Shown: piece after piece, positions 1-7,988 of the stretch
Position numbering within the stretch: the stretch's first letter is position 1
Layout: each line of letters begins with the position of its first letter
Assembly (NCBI RefSeq): GCF_002741055.1
Contig: NZ_CP016809.1
Span: forward strand, 5,186,501-5,250,500
DNA from: Paenibacillus ihbetae
Lineage (GTDB): Bacteria; Bacillota; Bacilli; Paenibacillales; Paenibacillaceae
Direction: 5' to 3'
DNA length: 64,000 nt
Made by a program: the position numbers and the translations under genes
Notes under the pieces: generated by a model
The model's database searches: none
The model's input: the letters and a program-made list of their open reading frames with translations, nothing else
What the model was told of the DNA's origin: nothing

Positions 1-505
1 ATATGAAAATAAACAAGCGCTTATTGATGAAATTGTGAGAACCTATCATTTACTTGATCAAGAGTTCGACGCCGTGCCTAAAGATCGTGAATGCTATCGA
101 GTTGAAGAGGTAGACCGGACTCCTCATGAAATGCTTGCCTATCAGGTAGGCTGGCTGACCTTATTATTAAGCTGGGAAAGGGATGAATTAGCTGGCCTGG
201 AAGTGATCACCCCGTCCCCACTATATAAGTGGAATCAGTTAGGGCTGTTGTATGCGCACTTTTACGATACCTATGCCGGTAGTTCATTGCATGAACTGCG
301 CGCGCTACTCCAACAACGCGTATTAGAGGTCTGTCAATGGATTGAGCAGCTCGAAGATGAAGAACTTTTCTCCCCAGGCACACGAAAGTGGGCTGCCACC
401 AGCGCAAACTGGCCAATATGCAAATGGATTCATATTAATTCTGTTGCCCCGTTTAAAAGCTTTCGAACCAAAATCAGAAAATGGAAGAAAATTGTGTGCG
501 TATAA
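1..505 (+). CDS. ClbS/DfsB-family four-helix protein, 5' end cut by window edge
   Basis: The reading frame is open to the left edge (residues YENKQALIDEI precede the first internal GTG at 35), so the true start lies just outside the window. The protein resembles the ClbS/DfsB (DUF1706) family: an N-terminal helix, a TPHEMLAYQVGW segment, then a C-terminal part ending in WPICKWIHINSVAPFKSFRTKIRKW. Members of this family are DinB-like four-helix bundles. ClbS protects cells from colibactin by hydrolysing it, but most homologues have no known substrate. It is followed 12 bp later by a GNAT gene. The family call is fairly firm; the function is unknown. Confidence 0.7.
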   Translation, partial: YENKQALIDEIVRTYHLLDQEFDAVPKDRECYRVEEVDRTPHEMLAYQVGWLTLLLSWERDELAGLEVITPSPLYKWNQLGLLYAHFYDTYAGSSLHELRALLQQRVLEVCQWIEQLEDEELFSPGTRKWAATSANWPICKWIHINSVAPFKSFRTKIRKWKKIVCV

Positions 506-517
506 AGGAGAATTTCT

Positions 518-1024
518 ATGGTCTCAATCCAAGAAGTTGAATACGAACAAAAGTCTATCTTACGCAATCTCCTCGAATTATATAAATACGACTTTAGTGA
601 ATTTGATCCAGAAGATGACTTGAATGCCAATGGATTATATGAATATAAATTCTTGGACCATTATTGGACGGAAGACGGAAGATACCCATTTTTCATCAAG
701 GTCGATGATAAACTGGCAGGGTTCGCTTTAGTAAGAATGCTAGGTACTGAATTCAATCAAAACATTTATAGTATGGCCGAGTTTTTTGTCATGAAGAAAT
801 ATCGAAAACAAAAAGTCGGACAAACCGTTGCCCAGGAGTTATTTAATCGCTTTAGGGGCATTTGGAAAGTTGCTCAAATTGAGGCGAATCGACCAGCCCA
901 AGATTTCTGGAGAAAAACAATTGACCGTTATACAGACGGAAACTATCAGGAAATACGAGAAGAGGGTTGGGAGGGCCCTATACAAACATTCTCATCGGCA
1001 GCGCGACATAATGATAACAAATAA
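518..1024 (+). CDS. GNAT-family N-acetyltransferase
   Basis: A 168-residue protein with an AAGGAG ribosome binding site just upstream of its ATG. The order is typical of GNAT enzymes: an N-terminal helical part, the strand FFIKVDDKLAGFALV, the strand AEFFVMKKYRKQKVGQTVAQELF (acetyl-CoA pyrophosphate loop, here RKQKVG in place of the consensus R/QxxGxG/A), and a C-terminal strand. The acceptor substrate cannot be read from sequence. It sits 12 bp behind the ClbS-like gene and is followed by a terminator hairpin, so the two probably form a short transcription unit. Confidence 0.8.
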   Translation: MVSIQEVEYEQKSILRNLLELYKYDFSEFDPEDDLNANGLYEYKFLDHYWTEDGRYPFFIKVDDKLAGFALVRMLGTEFNQNIYSMAEFFVMKKYRKQKVGQTVAQELFNRFRGIWKVAQIEANRPAQDFWRKTIDRYTDGNYQEIREEGWEGPIQTFSSAARHNDNK

Positions 1025-1038
1025 CGCATACAACATAA

Positions 1039-1080
1039 GACCCGGCCTAAGATCAAAGCTATCTAAGGACGGGTCTTTTT
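1039..1080 (+). terminator. Rho-independent terminator, copy 1 of a repeated hairpin
   Basis: GACCCG pairs with CGGGTC, and CCTAAGAT with ATCTAAGG (one mismatch), followed by a T run. Near-identical hairpins occur at 3383-3419 and 58532-58575. Confidence 0.8.
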
Positions 1081-1187
1081 CTAATCGCCATATCGGTTTA
1101 AATTAGAGCGAGGTAAAGGCTGACTAAGCTGTAATAGCCGCGTGAATCCCAAATGTTTATCCAAAACAGTAAGAGGGAGAGGGTGTT

Positions 1188-1648
1188 TTGGAAGCGGATA
1201 TGAACCAGAAGTATGAAATCAAATTTCCCTTATCGATGTATCTTCAAGTCATTTGTTATAGTATAGTTTCATTGTTGATGTTTATGCTGGTATTCATCGT
1301 TGATTCATATTTCCTTGCGGTATTTCTATCTTTCCTGATCTTGGTTCAAGTCGGAGGAATAGCTAGCTTAATCACAAGAATGCTTAGAAGAAACGTGAGC
1401 TGGAAATTACCCCTAATAAAATTCGGATCAATCGGAAGGAAGTCTCTAAGGAAGACATTGAAAAGATCATCATCGACGATTCTTTTACACAGAGCATTGG
1501 TATCAAGCGATACGGCAAAAGGTTAATTCCAATGGATTTACATTTCAGGTTCAGGAATAAGGAAGAGACTAATCTAGAGGAATTAACAGTGTGGGCACGT
1601 GAAAATGGAATTGCTGTAATTCGCGGGAAAATATTTAGATGGGTATAG
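1188..1648 (+). pseudogene. Membrane protein gene with a frameshift
   Basis: Frame 1 starts at TTG 1188 (or ATG 1200), behind a GAGGGAGAGGG Shine-Dalgarno stretch, and encodes two hydrophobic segments (about residues 17-40 and 43-65). From roughly position 1385-1400 the plausible sequence continues in another frame as ELEITPNKIRINRKEVSKED, then a hydrophilic domain ending RGKIFRWV at the TAG 1646-1648. Frame 1 itself carries on to 1526 with basic, low-quality sequence. The two halves read as one protein of about 150 residues, two TM segments plus a cytosolic domain, broken by one indel near the AGAAGAAACG stretch. A sequencing error is possible. I do not recognise the family. Confidence 0.6.
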
Positions 1649-1737
1649 ATATTGGGTCCGTACATACTGAAGCGCTGTACTTTTATATAGGAAAATCAGA
1701 CTAAAATAAATCATCCAGAATAGTGAGGACATAGAAG

Positions 1738-2922
1738 ATGACAAAGAAGCTATATTACGAATCAGCCTATATTCGGGAGTGGGGGACGCGAATCACGCGC
1801 AAATGGGAGCGGGAAGATGGAGCTTATCTAGTCTTGGAGGAGACGGCCTTTTATTCGCACGGCGGAGGGCAGCCGTGTGACCTGGGATGGATCGATGCCA
1901 TCCCGGTGCTGGATGTCGTTCTTGAAGAAGGAGCGATTTTGCATAAAGTGGAGCGTTTCCCTGAGAAGGAAGAGGTTCAATGTCGTTTGAATTGGGACCG
2001 GAGGTTTGACCACATGCAGCATCATAGCGGTCAGCATCTGCTGTCCGCCATGTGTTTGGAGGTATGCGAGGCGGAGACGCTCAGCTTCCACCTGGGCCAG
2101 GATTACGCCACCATTGATATCGCACGGGCAGACCTGTCCCCAGCCGAGATGATAATGCTGGAGCTCGAAGTCAATGATCAGATATACCTGAACCGGAAGG
2201 TGACGAGTTATTTTGTGACCCGTGAACAGGCAGCCTCCCTCCCGCTGGTAAAGCAGCCGAAGGTAACCGAGGATATCCGGATCGTTGAAATTGAAGGGAT
2301 CGAATATAACGCATGCGGAGGCACCCATGTCTCAGCCACAGGTGAGATCGGCATGATCAAGCTGCTGAGAGCAGAGAAGCAGAAGGGACATTTGCGCATT
2401 TATTTTAAATGCGGTTATCGTGCGTTGAAGGAATTCAATGCCGGAATGGACATTCTAAACAGCCTATCCGCTAGGTTCAATACCTCGAAGGAAGAGATTT
2501 TGGACCGGATTGTAAAATGGGATCAAGAGCAAAAGCAGCTCCAGACGGAATTAAAAGCCGTGAAAGCCGAGAATGATGCCTACCTGGCCGAGAAGCTATT
2601 GGCTGGACGTCAAAGCGGCCTGATCAAGCATGTGTTTGCGGACAAGCCGCTGAAGGATATGCAGAACCTGGCGGCCAAACTCACCGACCAAGCGGACGTT
2701 ATCGTGCTTTTTGTGTCCAATGCGGACAACAAGGTGCTCCTTGCTAAAGGGGGAGAGCGCGAGCTCGCCTGCGGTGCGTTCTTCAAGCAGCATCTAGCTG
2801 ATTATAATGGCAAAGGCGGAGGAAGCGACAACATGGCGCAGGCCGGTTTTGCCACTGAAGAGAATGCGATGGCGTTTTACCATTTCGCGGCGCAGTCATT
2901 GTCATCGGTTGAAGGGGGATAA
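1738..2922 (+). CDS. AlaX-type alanyl-tRNA editing protein with C-terminal DHHA1 domain
   Basis: A 394-residue protein related to the editing half of alanyl-tRNA synthetase. It should hydrolyse Ser-tRNA(Ala) or Gly-tRNA(Ala) in the cytosol. Visible landmarks are HGGGQP (residues 41-46), the zinc-binding HHSGQH motif near residue 95, the second metal motif CGGTH near residue 195, a coiled-coil linker (about 265-290), and a C-terminal DHHA1 domain with GGGSDNMAQAG. No aminoacylation domain is present. The length fits the long AlaX class carrying DHHA1. It is a single gene with an ATG start at 1738. Confidence 0.9.
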   Translation: MTKKLYYESAYIREWGTRITRKWEREDGAYLVLEETAFYSHGGGQPCDLGWIDAIPVLDVVLEEGAILHKVERFPEKEEVQCRLNWDRRFDHMQHHSGQHLLSAMCLEVCEAETLSFHLGQDYATIDIARADLSPAEMIMLELEVNDQIYLNRKVTSYFVTREQAASLPLVKQPKVTEDIRIVEIEGIEYNACGGTHVSATGEIGMIKLLRAEKQKGHLRIYFKCGYRALKEFNAGMDILNSLSARFNTSKEEILDRIVKWDQEQKQLQTELKAVKAENDAYLAEKLLAGRQSGLIKHVFADKPLKDMQNLAAKLTDQADVIVLFVSNADNKVLLAKGGERELACGAFFKQHLADYNGKGGGSDNMAQAGFATEENAMAFYHFAAQSLSSVEGG

Positions 2923-2989
2923 GGGAATTAAGGGGCGGATTGTGATAATAAAATGAACAATAAAACGCAAGAAATAACCCCTATAAATA

Positions 2990-3140
2990 TGTTATAAAAT
3001 GAAGTATACTGAGGTAAGAATAAGTAAGGAGTCGTGCGGGAACACGACTCCAGTGTACAATAACTGCATAAAGAGCAGTCGGCCGCTAAGTGGTGGTCGA
3101 AATAGACCGTTACCTTAGGCAGGGCGGTCTATTTCTTTTT
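2990..3140 (+). ncRNA. Probable antisense antitoxin RNA of a type I toxin system
   Basis: An extended -10 (TGTTATAAA, 2990-2998) or the TATACT at 3005-3010 could start a + strand RNA facing the small toxin gene on the other strand. The RNA would contain a perfect hairpin (GGAGTCGTG...CACGACTCC, about 3029-3052) and end at the hairpin AATAGACCG...CGGTCTATT followed by TTCTTTTT, which overlaps the 3' end of the toxin gene. This layout matches txpA/RatA- and bsrG/SR4-type loci. RNA ends are estimated from sequence only. Confidence 0.5.
3100..3139. terminator. Shared bidirectional terminator of the toxin/antitoxin pair
   Basis: AATAGACCG and CGGTCTATT form a perfect 9-bp stem with a T-rich tail on the + strand. 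The toxin mRNA from the minus strand folds through the same stem. Confidence 0.65.
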
Positions 3141-3212
3141 CATGTAGGTAAGAAGCGCCAAAATGAACATGCCGAACATGAACATTAAGGAAAGTGCGTC
3201 TTTGACCTCCAT
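3129..3212 (-). CDS. Putative holin-like type I toxin (27 aa)
   Basis: A 27-residue single-pass hydrophobic peptide, starting MEVKDALSLMFMFGMF and ending in LTYMKKK. It matches the pattern of the Hol-Tox/TxpA-like family of small membrane toxins in Bacillota: a short acidic/basic N-terminus, one TM helix and a Lys-rich tail. An ideal GGGAGGTGAT ribosome binding site lies upstream, and spacing favours the second of two close ATGs. A TGTTATAAT extended -10 promoter on the same strand lies about 80 bp upstream. An opposing RNA gene overlaps the 3' end. Such peptides are known to damage membranes or the cell envelope when expressed without their antisense RNA. Confidence 0.8.
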   Translation of the reverse strand: MEVKDALSLMFMFGMFILALLTYMKKK

Positions 3213-3283
3213 GGGCATCACCTCCCTTCCGGGAGAATAGCCAACCGCCCTTTTAGCCGTATATTGTACTCAAAAAATTATAA

Positions 3284-3294
3284 CATAGTAGGAT
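3284..3294 (-). promoter_or_regulatory. Extended -10 promoter of the holin-like toxin
   Basis: On the minus strand the sequence reads TGTTATAAT, an extended -10 element, with only a weak -35 (GTACTT) 17 bp upstream. The transcript would have a leader of roughly 70 nt before the toxin ribosome binding site, as is usual for this class. Confidence 0.5.
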
Positions 3295-3382
3295 TGAGTA
3301 AGTACGAAAAAAACTATTTCTATTTAAATAAAAGAACAACCCTTGTCTTCTCAGGAGATAGATGAATATTCAGACAACACAC

Positions 3383-3419
3383 GACCCGGCCTAAGATAAG
3401 AGCTATCTAAGGTCGGGTC
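3383..3419 (+). repeat. Repeated hairpin, copy 2, without a T tail
   Basis: GACCCG/CGGGTC outer stem and CCTAAGAT/ATCTAAGG inner stem, nearly identical to 1039-1075. No T run follows, so terminator activity is doubtful. It lies between the toxin locus and the DUF4260-like gene. Confidence 0.6.
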
Positions 3420-3486
3420 TCGTCGTGGATGCCATGAAACGTTTTACGACAGAACGAAGCAAGTGAAACTATTTGAGGGGGACAAT

Positions 3487-3834
3487 ATGAATAAGAAGAT
3501 CATAAGACTTGAAGGATTATTGGTTTTTCTAGCTTGTATTTATGCTTTTGTTCTCAATGATTATAACTTAATTTGGTTTTTTGTACTTCTGCTATTTCCG
3601 GATTTATCCATGATCGGATATATAAAAGGTAACAAAGCAGGTGCTGTAACCTACAATCTTTTTCATACATATTTATTAAGCGGATCTGTTTTAGTAATAG
3701 GGATCATAATAAAAAGCGATATTTTGATTCAGCTAGGAATCATTTGGACCGCACATATTGGAATTGATAGACTAATGGGGTATGGATTGAAATATCCAAC
3801 GGATTTTAAAGATACGCACCTAGATAGGCTATAA
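3487..3834 (+). CDS. DUF4260-family membrane protein
   Basis: A 115-residue integral membrane protein with four predicted TM segments. The motifs are FPDLSMIGY near residue 38, YNLFHTYLL near 57, and a C-terminal signature WTAHIGIDRLMGYGLKYPTDFKDTHLDRL-like, as in DUF4260. The ATG at 3487 has a GAGGGGG ribosome binding site 8 bp upstream and is preferred over the in-frame ATG at 3463. It has no known biochemical function. The conserved Asp and His residues at membrane borders are the family hallmark. Confidence 0.8.
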   Translation: MNKKIIRLEGLLVFLACIYAFVLNDYNLIWFFVLLLFPDLSMIGYIKGNKAGAVTYNLFHTYLLSGSVLVIGIIIKSDILIQLGIIWTAHIGIDRLMGYGLKYPTDFKDTHLDRL

Positions 3835-3918
3835 GAGGTGCTTTATAAAAGGTACTGGTCATAATCTTGCGATTGAAGAGCCTAGTCATGTAAAACGAAC
3901 ACATGAAAGGAATTACGA

Positions 3919-4377
3919 ATGAAGAAATATACTGAATTTTCTTTTTATCTGCCGTTTTTTGATTTGATCGATGATCCCGATGAGGGATCTCATTTAGAAC
4001 AGTTAATGGGGCAGCTGCATATAAATTTCGATATAACTGCGTTATATCATCGATATCTTTCTTATGGAGCAGGAAAAGGAGATATTTTTGTGTTTTTCAA
4101 GGAAGACGATAGGGACAGCTTTATATTGATTGATTTGTTTAACGGCTTTACCGATCAGCATAACATGGTGAAATTAGGGGTTCGCTGCGACAGTAAGCTG
4201 GATGAGAAGATCAGGAACCTGCTATACGAGATATACTCCCAGGCAGAGCTCACGAGTAAATTTATCGAAAGTTATGATGATTTGCTCAAGCTTGAGATCT
4301 GCAGCGGGGATTATCCCAAAGAGATTCGGTATGGAGATTATACTTACATAAAAAACATTCATTATAACGCCATTTAG
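3919..4377 (+). CDS. Hypothetical protein (152 aa)
   Basis: Not recognised. A soluble, acidic protein beginning MKKYTEFSFYLPFFDLIDDPDE, with no signal peptide or TM segment. The middle contains FVFFKEDDRDSFILIDLFNG and HNMVKLGVRCDSKLDEKI, which look like alternating strands and helices of a small alpha/beta domain. ATG start with AAAGGAA 6 bp upstream. It lies on the same strand as, and about 80 bp before, the next hypothetical gene, so co-transcription is possible. The coding nature is supported by length and by absence of an overlapping competing frame. Confidence 0.6.
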   Translation: MKKYTEFSFYLPFFDLIDDPDEGSHLEQLMGQLHINFDITALYHRYLSYGAGKGDIFVFFKEDDRDSFILIDLFNGFTDQHNMVKLGVRCDSKLDEKIRNLLYEIYSQAELTSKFIESYDDLLKLEICSGDYPKEIRYGDYTYIKNIHYNAI

Positions 4378-4456
4378 CGCTTTTTGATGCTGCAAGGCCA
4401 GTTCATGCTCGCTGGTTTCAGCTGCATGCATAAGTAGAGAATAGGCGGCCAAAGGG

Positions 4457-5059
4457 ATGATGGGGATGTCAAAAATTCAAATGATAATAGAGATATCATC
4501 GGATAGCTCCAATAAACTCGTACCCTTACTAAGAAAATATACGGGTTTGGGAATAACCGATATCAAAAACAGACTGGATTCTAAACAATCATTACTTACC
4601 TTCAATTCTCTTGACGAGGATGATTGCAAGGTAGTCAACACCATTATTGCGCGTGCTCAACAGCTCGGAGGAGAAATCAAGCTGTTGGATGAAGATTTTA
4701 GCGAGGAGTTGTCGCTGGAGCATTTTCGAAACTTGCAAAATCAACATAAAGAAACAAGCAGATATCTTCAGGATATATCGGATCTGGAATGTTCCAAAAT
4801 ACGCATACAGATGAAGCGGGAAGCTTTAACGGATGTGGTAAATAGGATAAGCTCATTCACGGTAATTAACCACAACCAAGATCATATCGTAATGGAATCT
4901 GAGTATAGCAGCGAATTAATGGAGCTGCTCCAGAAAATCGTAGATCATCAGGTGGATGCAAGCATTTATCAAGTTGAAATGGATCAAGAAACGTTAGATG
5001 CCGAGGATAAAGTGAGTGCGCATGTCATTTTGGATACTTATAAGAAGTATTTTGAATAA
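4457..5059 (+). CDS. Hypothetical protein with an L7/L12 C-terminal-like N-terminal domain
   Basis: A 200-residue soluble protein. The first ~70 residues (LVPLLRKYTGLGITDIKNRLDS, then GGEIKLLDE) resemble the compact KxxVIKxIRExTGLGLKEAKxxVE...LGAKVE fold of the ribosomal bL12 C-terminal domain, seen fused or free in various Bacillota proteins. The remainder is a charged helix (about 85-125) and a second alpha/beta segment. ATG 4457 or the next ATG at 4466 could be the start; GGATGATGGGG leaves the choice open. The function is unknown, and the domain resemblance is by eye. Confidence 0.55.
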   Translation: MMGMSKIQMIIEISSDSSNKLVPLLRKYTGLGITDIKNRLDSKQSLLTFNSLDEDDCKVVNTIIARAQQLGGEIKLLDEDFSEELSLEHFRNLQNQHKETSRYLQDISDLECSKIRIQMKREALTDVVNRISSFTVINHNQDHIVMESEYSSELMELLQKIVDHQVDASIYQVEMDQETLDAEDKVSAHVILDTYKKYFE

Positions 5060-5062
5060 ATA

Positions 5063-5089
5063 GAAGCTTAGGGAACATCCCTAAGCTTC
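5063..5089. terminator. Bidirectional terminator between convergent genes
   Basis: A perfect 11-bp stem (GAAGCTTAGGG/CCCTAAGCTTC) with a 5-nt loop lies between the end of the hypothetical gene and the convergent LCP gene. Confidence 0.6.
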
Positions 5090-5200
5090 GTTGTCCATTA
5101 CAGGAATCCGTCACATCTCATAAAAAGAAACATGCCTGTCAATCCCCAACAACACCGCTGTATTGATTGGTTTGAATCTCTATGCTGTGCGTCTTACGGA

Positions 5201-6169
5201 TTATTCGTTCGCGCTCGTATCCGCATCAAATAATTCCTTAACATAGGCTTGGAGCTTGCTCTTATTCACGCCGAGCACCTGGGCATGTCCTACCTTTTCA
5301 TTCGTTAACAACGAGAAAGGGGGAATCTGCTGCTCATCAATATGGTCCAGATCGAGATCGAAACCTAGAGCGGCCAGCTTCAGCATTTCTTTCGGGGATA
5401 AATCGGTTTCGATGTAAGGGCTGATGGATTCCAGAATGCCGGGAAGCTTGATCAGACCCGTGGTTGACTGCATTTTCTTAGCGATTTCTGAGATCAGCTT
5501 TCGCTGTCGCTCCGTACGTGCAAAATCCGATCGCGCTTCTTTCCGGAAACGCACGTATTGCAGGGCCATGGTACCGTCAAGATGCTGGTATCCTTTTTTT
5601 AAATCGATGTCGTATAGGTGCTGATCGGCTTTACTTGTGTAATACATATCCCGCTCTACTTCGATGTCCACCCCGCCAAGCGCATCCACGAGCGCGATGA
5701 AGCCGACAAAATCAGTATAGACGTATTTATGTATCGGAATATCCAGCAGCTCGCTGACGGTTTGTCTCGTTAGATTTGTACCGCCGTAGGCAAACGCCGA
5801 GTTTAATCTTCCTTTTCCATGTCCCGGTATGTCTACGTAAGTATCCCTAAGAATTGAAAAGAGATGGACTTTTTTCGAAACGGGATCGATGGATGCCACC
5901 AAAATCGAATCCGATCTTCCGGAGTCCTCCCCGCGGGAATCTCCTCCGAGCAGAAGAATATTGATACGCTCTTTGCCTTCCCATTTGGGGATCTCAATAG
6001 CCGGGTCTCCATTCGCGGACGGATTCGACGACGTTGTTGTTGAAGACCGGTTCGATGCGGTAGAGATACTGTTCGTAAAATGAACAATCGAATACAGGTA
6101 ATATGATATGACGGCTACCGCACTAAGTAACAATACGCTCGACAAAATTTTTAACCATTTCTTCTTCAT
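5201..6169 (-). CDS. LytR-CpsA-Psr (LCP) family cell-wall glycopolymer ligase
   Basis: A 322-residue protein with a short cytosolic tail (MKKKWLK), one N-terminal TM helix (about residues 8-28), a Ser/Thr/Asn-rich linker, then the extracellular LCP domain. Family motifs are present: LLLGGDSR (about 70-77), GRSDSILVASID, FSILRDTYVDIPGHG, GRLNSAFAYGG, and ALQYVRFRKEARSDFARTERQRKLI near 210-230. The Arg/Asp residues of the pyrophosphate pocket are there. LCP enzymes attach teichoic acids or related polymers to peptidoglycan from a polyprenyl-phosphate carrier. The gene is monocistronic, with its own promoter upstream on the minus strand. Confidence 0.93.
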   Translation of the reverse strand: MKKKWLKILSSVLLLSAVAVISYYLYSIVHFTNSISTASNRSSTTTSSNPSANGDPAIEIPKWEGKERINILLLGGDSRGEDSGRSDSILVASIDPVSKKVHLFSILRDTYVDIPGHGKGRLNSAFAYGGTNLTRQTVSELLDIPIHKYVYTDFVGFIALVDALGGVDIEVERDMYYTSKADQHLYDIDLKKGYQHLDGTMALQYVRFRKEARSDFARTERQRKLISEIAKKMQSTTGLIKLPGILESISPYIETDLSPKEMLKLAALGFDLDLDHIDEQQIPPFSLLTNEKVGHAQVLGVNKSKLQAYVKELFDADTSANE

Positions 6170-6273
6170 CGTTCTAGAACCATCCTAACCTTAATAAAAT
6201 CGGTGCCACGGCACTTTAACAGATGATCTCGATCGGGACGAGTCCGTCACTGTAACATTCAGTACGAAGGAAC

Positions 6274-6302
6274 ATTATACATTTCGTTGGATGATTTCGT
6301 AA
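6274..6302 (-). promoter_or_regulatory. Probable sigma-A promoter of the LCP gene
   Basis: On the minus strand: TTACGA, a 17-bp spacer, then TATAAT, about 105 bp before the LCP start codon. The rest of the 6170-6589 gap shows no other clear feature. Confidence 0.5.
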
Positions 6303-6589
6303 TTGATTTACCTTACACTTTCCTTACAAAATCGTAATATAAGGAAGACAGGCACAATACAGTAGGCGGGTTGAGGACCTATAGTTAAATTCCGAAGAAG
6401 CATTTCATCATTTGCGTTCACCATCATTTGTTATGGGTGATTTCAAAGCTGATATGTTCTCGTTCAAGAGTTGATTTTTACAAGAAACATGGATACCAGC
6501 ATTGCAAAGAACCAATGGAAAACATGTTTTGTGAGTAAAAAAGGGTCGGAATAAATTTTGAACAGAACAAAAAGGGGGTGCCGTAAAAA

Positions 6590-7504
6590 GTGGAATTGCT
6601 GCATGATGTACAAAGAAAACTTGATGTATTCTTTGACGTTTATCAGTTAGATAAAGATCCTGCTTTCAGCAGATTTATCCCCATGGTATATGATCCAATT
6701 GGTTTTGACTGGAAAGCAAAGTTTGAAGAAGATTTTACGCAGCGCTTTAATGGTCTAATGATGAAGGGAAGTCCGGAGCTCCAGCGGATTTTTTTAGCTT
6801 CTTTTCCGACGGATGAGATCCTATTGCAGTTTATTGAGGAAGCGGATGAAGGTGATCTTCTGTTTATGCATCATCCCATACCAATGGAGTGTGGTGATCC
6901 TCAAGGCGAGTGGGGGAGAGGTTTTTTGCCAATAACCCCGTCTCTTCTAGATGAGATTTCACGAAGACAGCTCTCGATCTACACTTGTCATGCGCCATTA
7001 GATTATAATCGTAAGATTGGTACAAGTATTTCGATTACAGAAGCACTCGGTGGCAAGATTGTAGATGAGTTCTGCCCGTATGGTAATGGATTCGCAGGGT
7101 TAATTTGCGATATTACTTTAACTAGCACGGATGAATTGATTGATAGATTGCTTCCGCTTTTTGAAATACCCTATGTGGATTTTGAAGGGAAAAAGCATAA
7201 ACGCATTCAGCGAATTGCCATCATTGCTGGATGTGGGGATGTTGTTTCCGACATGAGAGAGGCTGAGCGCAAAGGCGCACAAGCATATGTGACAGGAGAA
7301 ATCCATTGCCACATTCATAATGATTATGGAAAGAGCAAATATAACCGGATGAAGGAATATGTTGAAGAGACACAAATGTCTTTAATAGGTCTTTCACATG
7401 CAGCCTCAGAATTTTTTGTGATGAAAACCCAAATGCTGCAATGGATTGAGCAAGAAATGAATGTGGAAGTACAATTATTAAGACAGAGCAAGTGGTGGGT
7501 TTAG
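6590..7504 (+). CDS. Nif3-like dinuclear metal-centre protein (DUF34)
   Basis: A 304-residue cytosolic protein of the NIF3 family. Candidate metal ligands are visible: the MHHPIPME motif near residue 93, YTCHAPLDYN near 130 (in place of the usual HTNLD), TGEIHCHIHND near 240, and GLSHAASEFF near 268 (in place of HxxSE). NIF3 proteins form hexameric rings with two metal ions per subunit, and most have no firmly established reaction. This copy diverges from the housekeeping Nif3 usually found next to sigA/trmK and stands alone. The annotated start at 6590 is GTG, behind a GGGGG stretch. Confidence 0.75.
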   Translation: MELLHDVQRKLDVFFDVYQLDKDPAFSRFIPMVYDPIGFDWKAKFEEDFTQRFNGLMMKGSPELQRIFLASFPTDEILLQFIEEADEGDLLFMHHPIPMECGDPQGEWGRGFLPITPSLLDEISRRQLSIYTCHAPLDYNRKIGTSISITEALGGKIVDEFCPYGNGFAGLICDITLTSTDELIDRLLPLFEIPYVDFEGKKHKRIQRIAIIAGCGDVVSDMREAERKGAQAYVTGEIHCHIHNDYGKSKYNRMKEYVEETQMSLIGLSHAASEFFVMKTQMLQWIEQEMNVEVQLLRQSKWWV

Positions 7505-7547
7505 TAAAATGTCGTTATTTCACATAACAAAGCATTCCGGTGCATGA

Positions 7548-7721
7548 GTTTCGATTAATGATGGTAACAATACGTCTAACAAAATGCCCAAAGCAACTGC
7601 AAATAAGAGCGGCAATTTCACGGTGTCCATTAAGGCACAGAAGGCGGGGAGAAGTTTAACCGTCTATGCGACAGACGCTGCTGGAAACCGCGGTGCTGCT
7701 GCCAAGATCATTGTGAAGTAA
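7548..7721 (+). pseudogene. Relic of a bacterial Ig-like domain protein
   Basis: An open frame without a start reads NNTSNKMPKATANKSGNF...SLTVYATDAAGNRG...KIIVK and stops at 7719-7721. This is the C-terminal half of a Big-type Ig-like repeat as found at the ends of secreted Bacillota proteins. An in-frame TGA at 7545 closes it upstream, so only the last ~57 codons of a former gene remain. A terminator follows 10 bp later, consistent with this being the true 3' end of a lost gene. Confidence 0.65.
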
Positions 7722-7730
7722 ACAAGAACA

Positions 7731-7779
7731 GGATTGGGACATCGGGTAGAACTCCGGTCGTTACCCAATCCTTTTTTTA
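7731..7779 (+). terminator. Rho-independent terminator after the Ig-domain relic
   Basis: GGATTGGG pairs with CCCAATCC around a 28-nt loop region and is followed by seven Ts. Confidence 0.75.
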
Positions 7780-7988
7780 TCCTAATCGTGAGGAACGACC
7801 ATGTACACATGAGGCTCATGCATACAATCCTATCGCCCTTCGCCAATGGGATGTATAATAATGGAAAGTTGAGTGGCTTGAGGGTTACGATGTATTACCT
7901 ATGGTTTTAGTGGCCTAAATTAACCATGAATTGACGCACCCTGGCTCCGCTTCTATAAATCCACTACTTTTAAGGAGGATGCACGATC

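Noticed and set aside
342..630. Frames overlapping the ClbS-like/GNAT junction
   Set aside because: They are covered by two well-supported genes with proper ribosome binding sites.
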